NCBI GenBank assembly: GCA_964471565.1
Contig: CAYYFK010000005.1
Coordinates: 1 to 42,854, forward strand
Direction of reading: 5' to 3'
From: JABIBT01 sp964471565
GTDB taxonomy: Archaea; Nanobdellota; Nanobdellia; SCGC-AAA011-G17; PNOQ01
Length of the DNA stretch: 42,854 nucleotides
Both the position numbers and the translations under genes were made by a program. Positions 16,935-25,298 of the stretch are shown in pieces (position 1 is the first letter of the stretch; each line of letters begins with the position of its first letter). Under the pieces are notes generated by a model, which was not told where the DNA came from, did not search any database, and was given only the letters and a program-made list of their open reading frames with translations.

Positions 16935-17725
16935 GTTTTTATTAATACTGTTATTGGGTCTCTTTTTGAATCTTCGTGAATATACCAATCTGCCCACATG
17001 AATACATTGACTTCATCTTTATCCGTTGGTTCTTTCTTAATATAGAATATTAGGCCCTCATTATTAAAATCTACTCCCTGAAATATCTCTATAGTAAAAT
17101 CTTTTTCTTTTGGATATCTTAATACTTCTTTTATTTCTTCGTATGTTAGTGGATTATATTGGTTATAAAATAAATCATTAAAATAATCTTCATAAATTCC
17201 AGATATATCTTCTGCCACTCCAAAGGTAGTTTTAAGTTCTCTTTCAAAGGGATCCTCTACTGTTATCGCATATGTAGAAAAAATCTCCTTTTCTGATAAA
17301 AATATAAGTCCTTGTCCTATATCTCCTGGATAGTTCATTCCAAAATCCTGAAGGTCTAAAACGGCTCTTATTGTTGGAGGGTTTCCTGTATATTCTTTAT
17401 TAAATTTGAAAACTGTTCCATTGGACACTCCGAATTGATCGTTATCTGTGATTTCTGTGATTTCTGATGGAAGATTTATTATATCTAAAATATACTCTCC
17501 ACTGGGAATCTGTTCTGTTGGGTCTGTAAGTCTTATATAAAATGGAAATCTTTTCAAATTTAAGGAAGTATTTTCTTCTAATCCATTTTTAATTATATTT
17601 CCTAGATATTCTGAAGAGTAATCTTGCTTAAATGCTGGTCCAAGTATTACAAAAATTGAAATTATGTAAATTATGAATAGGCCTACACTAATTGTCCAGT
17701 CTACGTATGATAGTCCTCTTTTCAT
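16928..17725 (-). CDS. Pseudopilin-like membrane-anchored protein
   Basis: A 265-aa protein with an N-terminal MKRGLSYVDWTISVG leading into a single hydrophobic helix (LFIIYIISIFVILG), compatible with a class III signal cleaved after KRG. The large beta-rich ectodomain has no known family. It follows the second TadC-like gene by 2 nt and overlaps the start of the final gene by 7 nt. It is probably a minor or tip pilin of this secretion/pilus system; this role is inferred from position and N-terminus. Confidence 0.6.
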   Translation of the reverse strand: MKRGLSYVDWTISVGLFIIYIISIFVILGPAFKQDYSSEYLGNIIKNGLEENTSLNLKRFPFYIRLTDPTEQIPSGEYILDIINLPSEITEITDNDQFGVSNGTVFKFNKEYTGNPPTIRAVLDLQDFGMNYPGDIGQGLIFLSEKEIFSTYAITVEDPFERELKTTFGVAEDISGIYEDYFNDLFYNQYNPLTYEEIKEVLRYPKEKDFTIEIFQGVDFNNEGLIFYIKKEPTDKDEVNVFMWADWYIHEDSKRDPITVLIKTW

Positions 17726-17727
17726 TG

Positions 17728-18600
17728 TTAAAATACCCCTATTGCTATTGTAAATATCATATATCCTAGAAGTGCGAGTATAAAAGAATGGCGCACTCCA
17801 GATTTTATATTTCCTTCAGAGAACTTCCCTATCATCAACCCAGTAAAGAAACCTTGTATTAATATTAGTGAAATAAATAGAGTTTCAAAATTTATGGCAA
17901 TTCCTTGCGTAGTTTCTCCTTCTGCCATACTAGTTATGTCTCCTGTAAAGGTTATTCCTGTCAAGACATCTCCGCTTACATCACTTAATTTTGGAAGTAA
18001 AAATAATTGTAACACTATCATAATTCCAATGAAAATGAAGAAAACTAAGTAACCTTGGATTAGGTGTGTGAATGCGTTTGCTCTACGCTCATCTTTTATT
18101 TTTTTTATTTGAACTACAGACGTTGTTACTCCTTCCATAACATCTTCTATGTTTCCTCCAGATTTCTCTGCTTCTATTATTATCGCTACAGACCTTCTTA
18201 TTATATCATTTTTAGTTGATTTAGCAAATTTGTATAGCGCTTCATTAAATGGAATTCCCCATTCTATTTGGTGCGAAAGTTTTTTTATGTATGGAGTTAA
18301 GCTTGCATAATTTGTTTCTGATGCTTCTTTGATTGCTTTTGGTATTGGTGTTCCTGATCTTACATTTCCTGTTAGGGACCTTACAAATTCCAAAAACTTT
18401 TCTTCTATTTCTCTTTGTCTAGAATTATTTCTTAGAAGATCAATCCAGAAAGGAAATAACATTGTTGCTACCCCTAAAGCTAATAATGGCTTTAAAAAAT
18501 CGGAACTTTTTGGGGCTAGAATAAGTAATGCTAAAAGGATTACCACTATTCCTGATCCCAATCCCAAGTAATGCCTGATTGTTATTCTATCCATGATCAT
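17728..18600 (-). CDS. Type II/IV pilus membrane platform protein, TadC/GspF-like
   Basis: A 290-aa membrane protein of the T2SSF/TadC family: two N-terminal transmembrane helices (about 12-50), a cytoplasmic helical domain with LEFVRSLTGNVRSGTPIPKA and AIIIEAEKSGGNIEDVM, and two or three C-terminal helices. In type IV pilus machines, two such domains form the inner-membrane platform turned by the ATPase. Its ATG overlaps the upstream stop (ATGA at 18597-18600), as is usual for TadB/TadC pairs. Confidence 0.82.
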   Translation of the reverse strand: MIMDRITIRHYLGLGSGIVVILLALLILAPKSSDFLKPLLALGVATMLFPFWIDLLRNNSRQREIEEKFLEFVRSLTGNVRSGTPIPKAIKEASETNYASLTPYIKKLSHQIEWGIPFNEALYKFAKSTKNDIIRRSVAIIIEAEKSGGNIEDVMEGVTTSVVQIKKIKDERRANAFTHLIQGYLVFFIFIGIMIVLQLFLLPKLSDVSGDVLTGITFTGDITSMAEGETTQGIAINFETLFISLILIQGFFTGLMIGKFSEGNIKSGVRHSFILALLGYMIFTIAIGVF

Positions 18601-19757
18601 TTTCCTGATTTTGAAGCCTCCAAAAATAGTATAAACACTATATTTAGCACAGGCAATGCTACAAATACCGCCAGTTGTGAAATTGTTGAAATTGGGAATC
18701 CTCCTAAGTTTGGAGAGATTTTTTCTAAGATTGCTAATAAAACTACGAATAGTAATGGTGCCGCAATTAATATTCCTGTGTATATCTCTGAATATGTGGC
18801 TATTACCTCTAAATATTTTTCTTGTTCTAGTTTATACTTAACTAGATGATCATTAACTTTGCTTTTTAGGTATTGTTGGATTCCTCCACCAGTTTCTATT
18901 GTTGTTGCCATTCCGTGTAAGAATTCCTTGAACTCGGCCGACGGAGTAGTGGCAGCTACTGCTTTGAGAGAAGTGGTTAAGTTGTATCCAAATATAGTTA
19001 TGTAATTTATTATTCTTTCAAATTCTGGTTTTAAATATTTATACTCATCTGAATCTAAAAGTAATCTAAAAATTTTTATTGGTTGTGTACCTGAAGAAGC
19101 CACTGCAGACATATGTATTAAGGCAAAAACTAATTCGTTTTTTATCAGTTTTTCTCTAGTTGATTTCTCATATCCTGGGTATTTATATGATATAAGAAAC
19201 GTTAAAAGTGCTCCAAAGATTCCTGAAAGTAAAGCTATGAATATATTTAACGTAAAAATGAAGATTAATGCAGTGATTATTGGAAAAGCTATTATGGTTG
19301 AGAATAAAATTATACTTAAATAAGTTCTAGATAATATTTTTATATTTGCTAAAGTTATTTCGTGTGCCAGTTTATTAAATTGATCTGGATACTTTTTTGC
19401 TAATTTGAAACTTAAATCCTCCAAAAAAAAATTTGATAATTTCGAATAAAAATTTGTTTTATATATACTGAACTCTTTCTTTTTTGCCTTTAGCTTTTGT
19501 GTTTTTGCAAATTTTTTAATTTCATCGCTTGTAACTCTTACTTTTATTTGTTTTTCTGTGTGTACAAGACTTTCTTCTTTCAACTCAGTTGTATATTCCG
19601 TAATTACTTTTCTTATCTCTCCTATTTTTTCATTTAATTCTGAAGAATGATATCTCTTTCTAGACCTATAAGGAAACTTTTCTGATTTCTCAAGTTTAAT
19701 TGCTTCATTTGCAAGTTCAACTAAATGTTGGGAAAGCTTTAGAAGTTTTTTTGACAT
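18597..19757 (-). CDS. Type II/IV pilus membrane platform protein, TadB/GspF-like
   Basis: A 386-aa member of the same family as the next gene. It has an N-terminal soluble, Lys-rich helical extension (about 1-130), transmembrane helices near 145-195, a GspF cytoplasmic domain (IHMSAVASSGTQPIKIF, MATTIETGGGIQQYL) and C-terminal helices near 320-380. It pairs with the 290-aa protein to form the assembly platform. It lies 1 nt after a 52-aa gene and 162 nt after the ATPase gene. Confidence 0.82.
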   Translation of the reverse strand: MSKKLLKLSQHLVELANEAIKLEKSEKFPYRSRKRYHSSELNEKIGEIRKVITEYTTELKEESLVHTEKQIKVRVTSDEIKKFAKTQKLKAKKKEFSIYKTNFYSKLSNFFLEDLSFKLAKKYPDQFNKLAHEITLANIKILSRTYLSIILFSTIIAFPIITALIFIFTLNIFIALLSGIFGALLTFLISYKYPGYEKSTREKLIKNELVFALIHMSAVASSGTQPIKIFRLLLDSDEYKYLKPEFERIINYITIFGYNLTTSLKAVAATTPSAEFKEFLHGMATTIETGGGIQQYLKSKVNDHLVKYKLEQEKYLEVIATYSEIYTGILIAAPLLFVVLLAILEKISPNLGGFPISTISQLAVFVALPVLNIVFILFLEASKSGK

Positions 19758-19758
19758 T

Positions 19759-19917
19759 TTACTTTATATTCTTCTCAATATTCATTAAAAGAGATTCAAT
19801 ATAAACCTCCATTTTTTTCTTTTGAACTTTAGATTTTTTATCTTTTAATAAGTCTAGATATTTCTGGGTAACCTCTTCTAATAGGTCTGAATTTCTTTTT
19901 ACAATCTTAAGATTCAT
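19759..19917 (-). CDS. Small helical protein between ATPase and platform genes (52 aa)
   Basis: Minus-strand ATG at 19917 opens a 52-codon frame ending TAA at 19759-19761. The product starts MNLKIVKRNSDLLEEVTQKY and is a charged, helical, probably soluble peptide rich in Lys and Glu without Cys. It fits exactly into the gap: 2 nt after the ATPase stop and 1 nt before the TadB-like start. Packing and codon-like composition support a real gene. No family recognised; perhaps a small adaptor of the pilus machine. Confidence 0.6.
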   Translation of the reverse strand: MNLKIVKRNSDLLEEVTQKYLDLLKDKKSKVQKKKMEVYIESLLMNIEKNIK

Positions 19918-19919
19918 TT

Positions 19920-22900
19920 TTACAATCCATAAGTTTTTGTCGTACCCTGTGGATCTCTGTAGTAATCATTAATTATTTGCTGCACATCATGGAAACCAAA
20001 TATCTTTCTAGAGTATAGGCCATGTATTAATTTTGATCTTCTGACAAATTCTTCCTGTAACTGTTCTGCTGGCACCCCACTATGTTTTGTTATTTTTTGG
20101 AAAACATTGCTTGCAGAAACATAATTATACCCGTCAGTTGTTGGATCCCAAACAAATGGTTTATTCGTTGAGAATGATGCATCCTCTTTTACTGATAAAA
20201 CCTCTACTACTTCTCTTAGTCTTCTAACTGGTTTTCCTTTCATCTTTACATTTGACATTACTAATACTACATCCATAGTTTCTACTAGTGATGATGATAA
20301 ATTTATTGGTGGTGTTTTTAATCTTTTTATCATAGTGTCTACCGAATCCGCGTGCATAGTTCCGAAAGATGGATGACCAGATGCCATTCCTTGGAAAAGA
20401 ACATATGCTTCCTCACCCCTTATTTCTCCAATAATAACATAATCTGGGTTTTGTCTGAAGGACTCTTTTAATAAGTTAAATAAGGTAACTTCTCCGTATT
20501 TTTGACCAACTAAGTTAGATAAACCTACTCCTCCCCTAGCTACAGATGGCAACCAGTTATTATGTTCTAGGTTTAATTCTCTTGTATCCTCTATTGATAC
20601 TATTCTGGCTTGAGGAGGGATAAAAAAAGTTAGACCGTTAAGCATAGTAGTTTTTCCAGAACCTGTTCCTCCAATTATCATTACATTTTGTTCGTGTTCA
20701 ATTACCATCCATAGATAAGCAAGAATTTCTGGGGAAATAGTTCCAAGCTTGATTAATTGTGTTGGAGTCCAAGGTACTTTTGTAAACTTTCTGATTGTGT
20801 CAAACATATTCATTGGTTTGTTTCCTGCTATGAAAAAAGTACATGGTTCTAATTCTATATCATAAACCGGCTCTTTGTTTTTTATTATTTCTACATCACT
20901 TATTTCTGTATATTCTTGTTTTGAATTTAAAATCCATTCAATATACTTTATTTCTTCTTTAACTAAATTGGAATCTTCTCTTTTTTTAATTTCATTTAAT
21001 AATGCTCTGACAAAACTTTTATTAAATGTAAAATTAGAGAATCTATTATAATTAAAACTACATTTTTTTAATAATTCATTTTTTGTTAGTCCCAATTTTT
21101 TTATTATAGAAAATATCGGTGCGCTAGGTATTCTATTATATTGGCTATTGGATTTGTTTACATATTGTTTTGAAATCAACTTGTCTAGCTCTTCTTTTTT
21201 ATGTGTTGAATTAAACCCAATTGTGTTTTTAAAATTTAGATAGTATGGGGCAGGTATATTCACTCTATAATCTTCTTCCCCCTTCCTTATATATGAATAA
21301 ATCCCTAGTCTTCCTAACAAGTATGAAATATCTTCTGCTAATTTTTTTGAGAATGTCTTATAACTTAACCCGCTCTTCACTGTACCATCTCCATCAAATA
21401 GACCTTTTAGACAAGAGGCTATGACTTTATTATCTGATTTGAAAATCATTTCTGGTATTTTAACTATTCTGGATTTATTCCCTATAGGGATCTTGAAAAT
21501 TTTATTGAAAAAGTATGGCACAAAAAGACTGCATAAATAGATTCTATTATCATCATAATATGATTCATATCTTCCAAATTTGGAGGATAACTTTTCCTTT
21601 ACTGCTTTTTTAAATCCATCTTCGAAACAAGAAAAGTCTATGTATTCTTTTGAAAGGTGGCCATCACTAATCAACGCCCCAGTTAAATAGGCTAAATCTT
21701 CATCAATTTCCTTTGGAAGTTTTACGGTTTTTGTTTTGTTTTTTGTTCCTCCCCCATATACAGTTACAGACATTTCTCCCAGATCCTCAAAGGTTTTTTT
21801 GTTTGATTTACATAAACTATCTAAAACATTAAAAGAAATTGAATTTCCTCTGCTTAGGATTTCATAAAAGTAGCTATTCCCAACCCCATACTTTTTTGAC
21901 AAAGCTTGTCTGTATCTCTGACCATTATAACTATTTATCTCTGTTGATATTAAATTATCTATTTCTGGCGAATTTGTTATGCATATTTTTTTTGAATATG
22001 AAAAATCTTTGATTAAAGCATATATGTCTATTTTTTGCCTATACCCCTGAGCAATTATTTTTTTGGGCATTGGAACTAACATTCCTTTTTTCAAATCTTT
22101 TGCTTCCAATATATTAAGTTTTTCATTAACCACGTGAAATTTGTGATTTAGAGTCACTTCCACATTCCCACCATCTGCAAAAGTTAATTTGACCAGTTTT
22201 TCTGGGGGGTTTAATTTTATTATGGAAGTTATTTTTGCATCTTTTTGTTTTAGGTCTTTTTCTTCTACTCCAATGATTCCAATATTTTCCGGTTCAACTA
22301 TTTCGTTCCCATTTTCAAATTTAGAACCATATATACTTTTTGCTAGTTCAAATAATTCATTAACTTCTTTTACTGAACCATCATTCAATTGAACTTTTCC
22401 TTCTTTAAAGCAAAATGTTGGTCCCCTAGATGAAATATCTTCAGTGTATGTTGCATTTACTCTTGATCCATCTGGTAGTGCTCCATCAAGTAAAGGATTT
22501 GCATAAGATATATATTGCCCAGTTCTTTGTGCTAATTTTTCAACAAAGTTTGATAACTCTGGAGTTTTTTCAAACAAAACATCCGTTCTCATATTTCTGT
22601 ATTTTCTATGTACTACATAGATGGGATAGTTTGTTCCATTGCACTCTATGTCTTCAATGTAATAATCATTCATCATTGGTTCTACTTTTCCTAATCCTAC
22701 AAAATCCCTATAGATATAGTACATTATTTTCATGTAGGATTCTTTGCCAATTTTTATTCTTAATTCACTTATTAGCGCCTTTACATTTTTTTCTAAATAT
22801 TGTATCACTGTTTCTCCACTTGAAGATGCAAGGTAGCTAATGTTTAGTAATTCTTTAATTCCTTCTTCTAAAAGATTAAGAACTTTTTTTTCGTAAACTT

Positions 22901-23123
22901 CTAAGTGCGGTTCTTCTAAAGAATAAACTAATTCTCCAGACTCATTATCCCATTTTATGTGTGCGTAAGCATAAGGTTCTAATAAAGGATATCTTACATC
23001 TACTTTATCCTTTGGGACATCTGGAAAGTCAACTACATTGGAAGGGGTTTGTATCTCGAATTTTTTTGGAGTTTTATCATGCAGTTGTGGGAGTTTTTTT
23101 GATTTTTTAAAAAAATTTATCAT
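19920..23123 (-). CDS. Type II/IV secretion ATPase (GspE/VirB11/TadA type) interrupted by an intein
   Basis: A 1067-aa precursor: N-extein 1-237, intein 238-775, C-extein 776-1067, giving a 529-aa ATPase after splicing, the usual size for archaeal pilus motors. The N-extein has the N-terminal domain and the segment SSRGPTF that normally continues TIRKF. The C-extein has Walker A GGTGSGKTT at 818-826, an Asp box (IVSIEDTRELNLEHNNW), Walker B (VIIGEIRGEEA) and the His-box region (GHPSFGTMHADS). It powers assembly of the pilins encoded upstream. ATP hydrolysis residues look intact, so the motor depends on splicing of the intein. Confidence 0.9.
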   Translation of the reverse strand: MINFFKKSKKLPQLHDKTPKKFEIQTPSNVVDFPDVPKDKVDVRYPLLEPYAYAHIKWDNESGELVYSLEEPHLEVYEKKVLNLLEEGIKELLNISYLASSSGETVIQYLEKNVKALISELRIKIGKESYMKIMYYIYRDFVGLGKVEPMMNDYYIEDIECNGTNYPIYVVHRKYRNMRTDVLFEKTPELSNFVEKLAQRTGQYISYANPLLDGALPDGSRVNATYTEDISSRGPTFCFKEGKVQLNDGSVKEVNELFELAKSIYGSKFENGNEIVEPENIGIIGVEEKDLKQKDAKITSIIKLNPPEKLVKLTFADGGNVEVTLNHKFHVVNEKLNILEAKDLKKGMLVPMPKKIIAQGYRQKIDIYALIKDFSYSKKICITNSPEIDNLISTEINSYNGQRYRQALSKKYGVGNSYFYEILSRGNSISFNVLDSLCKSNKKTFEDLGEMSVTVYGGGTKNKTKTVKLPKEIDEDLAYLTGALISDGHLSKEYIDFSCFEDGFKKAVKEKLSSKFGRYESYYDDNRIYLCSLFVPYFFNKIFKIPIGNKSRIVKIPEMIFKSDNKVIASCLKGLFDGDGTVKSGLSYKTFSKKLAEDISYLLGRLGIYSYIRKGEEDYRVNIPAPYYLNFKNTIGFNSTHKKEELDKLISKQYVNKSNSQYNRIPSAPIFSIIKKLGLTKNELLKKCSFNYNRFSNFTFNKSFVRALLNEIKKREDSNLVKEEIKYIEWILNSKQEYTEISDVEIIKNKEPVYDIELEPCTFFIAGNKPMNMFDTIRKFTKVPWTPTQLIKLGTISPEILAYLWMVIEHEQNVMIIGGTGSGKTTMLNGLTFFIPPQARIVSIEDTRELNLEHNNWLPSVARGGVGLSNLVGQKYGEVTLFNLLKESFRQNPDYVIIGEIRGEEAYVLFQGMASGHPSFGTMHADSVDTMIKRLKTPPINLSSSLVETMDVVLVMSNVKMKGKPVRRLREVVEVLSVKEDASFSTNKPFVWDPTTDGYNYVSASNVFQKITKHSGVPAEQLQEEFVRRSKLIHGLYSRKIFGFHDVQQIINDYYRDPQGTTKTYGL
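20799..22412 (-). mobile_element. LAGLIDADG-type intein within the pilus ATPase
   Basis: A 538-aa intein. Block A starts at C238 (CFKEGKVQLNDG), block B is VTLNHKFHVV near 323-332, and the homing endonuclease has both DOD motifs: YLTGALISDGHL (479-490) and LKGLFDGDGTV (572-582). Block F is VYDIELEPCTFFIAG (753-767). The downstream extein resumes with T776 (TIRKF), so the intein ends NMFD: the usual C-terminal His-Asn is Phe-Asp. It is inserted between extein residues F and T, close to the conserved RGPTF segment. Confidence 0.85.
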
Positions 23124-23125
23124 CT

Positions 23126-23620
23126 TTATATTTTAGTTAATTTTATTTCCCCTCCACCTTTATTTGTTATTACTATTATGTTTGTTCCTTTTAATATTCC
23201 TCCATCATAAGTTAAATCTGCCTCTGTATAATCTAGTACTAATGTTAGTACATACTCTCCTTTTTGAGGGGAGTCTCTCGTTTCTATTTTTAAATTTCCC
23301 TCCTCTATGACTATATTTGGTTCTGAGAGTACTGCCTTTGTTCTAGTGCTCCATGAAATATTATTATTTTCTTGATCAATAAAAAATTCTCCTTTATTTA
23401 TTCTTAATTTAACTTGAGTTTGTGCTCCTGGACCTTGATTATATACTGATCTTATATTTTGATCAACTGTTAACATGATTTCTTTAGTTTGTTTTGCTGT
23501 GTAAGTATCTCTCATTCTATCTATGACTGGTAAGCCTGCTGCAAGAATAATTGATAAAAGAACGATTCCTAAACCTATGTAGATGACTGCTGAAATCCAA
23601 ACATCTCCATTTTTATTCAT
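23126..23620 (-). CDS. Pseudopilin-like protein
   Basis: A 164-aa protein with an N-terminal MNKNGDVWISAVIYIGLGIV and one hydrophobic helix, then a beta-rich soluble domain (VKLRINKGEFFID, TDGGILKGTNIIVI). The NKNG start resembles a class III signal but the following residue is Asp rather than the usual Ile/Val/Leu. It ends 2 nt before the ATPase start, so it is coupled to the motor gene. Probable minor pilin; family not named. Confidence 0.6.
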   Translation of the reverse strand: MNKNGDVWISAVIYIGLGIVLLSIILAAGLPVIDRMRDTYTAKQTKEIMLTVDQNIRSVYNQGPGAQTQVKLRINKGEFFIDQENNNISWSTRTKAVLSEPNIVIEEGNLKIETRDSPQKGEYVLTLVLDYTEADLTYDGGILKGTNIIVITNKGGGEIKLTKI

Positions 23621-23625
23621 TGTTT

Positions 23626-23644
23626 AAAAAAAGAAAAAAAGAAA
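23626..23644 (-). terminator. U-tract terminator after the major pilin gene
   Basis: The minus strand reads TTT, C, T7, C, T7 directly after the pilin stop and before the next gene's ATG. It matches the terminator of the 420-aa surface gene. Within the operon it would cut most transcripts after the pilin, raising pilin over ATPase expression. Confidence 0.55.
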
Positions 23645-24154
23645 TTATTCCGGGGCAACAAACGCTGTGACTCCGATTGTTGTTCCTTCACCACATGCAA
23701 TGCCACAGCTTTCTCCTTTATATGTAGCTGATGCCCTTACAAGGAATTTAACTTCTGTTACATCGGCCCAACTAGGAATATCCACAATGTCAAAGTTCTC
23801 TGTATATTCTTTGTTTACAAAAGTAGCATCTTCCTTTAAGAAAACAGTGTTTCCAGATGCATCCAAGAACACCATTACCATGTTTGGATCGTCCGCGGCT
23901 AAGTGGTTTATCTTTATGCTAATGTTATCTGCTATGCCATCCAATGGATATGTTGTATCCACTTGTGCCGCACTATACTGCATTAAGTTAACGTAGTCTG
24001 TACATTGCGATGCCGCATCAGATTGACATTGCTGTATATCTGTTTGTCCATCAATCAAGTCATTAATCCAGTAAATAACTAAGATTGAAGCTAGTATTGT
24101 AAAACCAATTATCAAAACTGTTGCAATCAATGGTGAAATACCTTTCTTATTCAT
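23645..24154 (-). CDS. Archaeal type IV pilin, probable major subunit
   Basis: A 169-aa pilin from the ATG at 24154 (the reading frame opens upstream with a GTG, but GGAGGTG lies 9 nt before the ATG, so the ATG is preferred). The class III signal MNKKG/ISPLIATVLIIGF is textbook: a short basic start, cleavage after Gly, then a hydrophobic helix. The ectodomain has several Cys (QQCQSDAASQC, SCGIACGEG) that could pair. It has its own promoter, the best ribosome site of the cluster and a U-tract terminator, so it is the likely major pilin. Confidence 0.75.
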   Translation of the reverse strand: MNKKGISPLIATVLIIGFTILASILVIYWINDLIDGQTDIQQCQSDAASQCTDYVNLMQYSAAQVDTTYPLDGIADNISIKINHLAADDPNMVMVFLDASGNTVFLKEDATFVNKEYTENFDIVDIPSWADVTEVKFLVRASATYKGESCGIACGEGTTIGVTAFVAPE

Positions 24155-24212
24155 CAATATAAACACCTCCTTTTTTGTAGTTTATTATGATAGTAGAATT
24201 TAGAAAAAAGGG

Positions 24213-24220
24213 TATTTAAA
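24213..24220 (-). promoter_or_regulatory. TATA box of the major pilin gene
   Basis: CCTTTAAATACCC on the minus strand, with the TATA element TTTAAATA, lies about 60 nt upstream of the ATG at 24154. It allows a leader of about 30 nt containing GGAGGTG. Confidence 0.5.
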
Positions 24221-24268
24221 GGTTTTGTTTTAAATTAGCAATTTACTGACGTGAAATCTGTTTATTCA

Positions 24269-24745
24269 TCATTGTTGTATACAAGTTATTGATGTGAAAG
24301 CTGTTTGTTCACTGCAATGTTTTATCTCAGAACCTTTAGAAACTATTGGAATTATTTCTACTTCATTCGGACTTACGTCTATTTCTGCATCTGCAATGTT
24401 TATTGCATATGTTAGTGATGTCCCTGATTCTAAAACTTTTGATGACTCTTTAGATACAGAAGATGAAACAGAGTTAATTCCAAATACAAATCCAGTTAGT
24501 TTAGAATCTCCAGTATTTGATAATTCAATTGTTATTGTGTATCCTTCCAATGTGTTAATACATGAAGAAGATCTTACTTGTAGTTCTGTGTTTTGGGCAC
24601 ATTCCATAGCTAAGTCTATTCCTGCTTTTTCTCTTTGTTCTTCTAGGAAATTATTGTACCAAAACCAGAGTAGGAGCGCTATGATAACTACTATAGCAAC
24701 TAAAATCACAGTTGCGACCAGTGGGCTAACTCCTCTTTTTTTCAT
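24269..24745 (-). CDS. Archaeal type IV pilin
   Basis: A 158-aa pilin with signal MKKRG/VSPLVATVILVAIV and a hydrophobic helix continuing IIALLLWFWYNNF, then an ectodomain with four Cys (ECAQ, SSCINT, KHCSEQ, ITCIQQ). It lies between two other pilin genes in the same direction; the next upstream stop is 13 nt away. It is distinct in sequence from its neighbours beyond the signal region, suggesting a different place in the fibre. Confidence 0.72.
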   Translation of the reverse strand: MKKRGVSPLVATVILVAIVVIIALLLWFWYNNFLEEQREKAGIDLAMECAQNTELQVRSSSCINTLEGYTITIELSNTGDSKLTGFVFGINSVSSSVSKESSKVLESGTSLTYAINIADAEIDVSPNEVEIIPIVSKGSEIKHCSEQTAFTSITCIQQ

Positions 24746-24758
24746 TTTTATAACCTAA

Positions 24759-25298
24759 TTAACAATACTCTATGGTTGTATTTAAAAGTATCCCTTTCTC
24801 AAAACATTGTATGGCTTCTTCTCCAGGTTTTATCCATGGGACAATTTCTAATTCTAATAGGTCAAAAACTCCTGGAATAAAATTTGTCCCTCCAGTTAAA
24901 TCATTCTCACAGTCAGTGTCCCCTAATTCATTATAGTCATCGTTTCCAGAGCTTGCTTTGAATATTATTGGATCTGTTGTTGTCATTCCAGGCTCTATTG
25001 AAGGAATTAAATACATACACCACTCTTTTCCATTATCTGTGTTTACTCTACCAATTCCCAATCTTTTGATTGTAAATGCTCCTTTATTTTTTAAAGTTAT
25101 ATAGGCTTTATCATCTCCTCTGTATAAACAAATATTTTCTAAATCAATTTGTACTTCATCACAATAAGTCTCTCTATCCTCTGGGAATTCTGTGTTTTGT
25201 GCTATAGATATTGCCCATTGGGTTATTAAAATTCCTGCAGCTACAGAAAATCCTATCAACAAAACCCAACTTACTAGTGGGCTAATTCCTCTTTTCAT
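24759..25298 (-). CDS. Archaeal type IV pilin
   Basis: A 179-aa pilin with signal MKRG/ISPLVSWVLLIGFSV and a hydrophobic helix (AAGILITQWAISIA). The ectodomain is beta-rich with Cys at TYCDEV, NICLYR, EWCMYL, TDCEND, IQCFEK and EYC, so disulfides are likely. Its ATG overlaps the stop of the upstream pseudopilin gene (ATGA at 25295-25298). No specific family beyond archaeal pilin. Confidence 0.7.
   Translation of the reverse strand: MKRGISPLVSWVLLIGFSVAAGILITQWAISIAQNTEFPEDRETYCDEVQIDLENICLYRGDDKAYITLKNKGAFTIKRLGIGRVNTDNGKEWCMYLIPSIEPGMTTTDPIIFKASSGNDDYNELGDTDCENDLTGGTNFIPGVFDLLELEIVPWIKPGEEAIQCFEKGILLNTTIEYC

Noticed and set aside
24294..24758. Plus-strand frame of 154 aa opposite a pilin gene
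   Set aside because: The minus strand has a clear pilin with class III signal; the plus frame has no recognisable domain.
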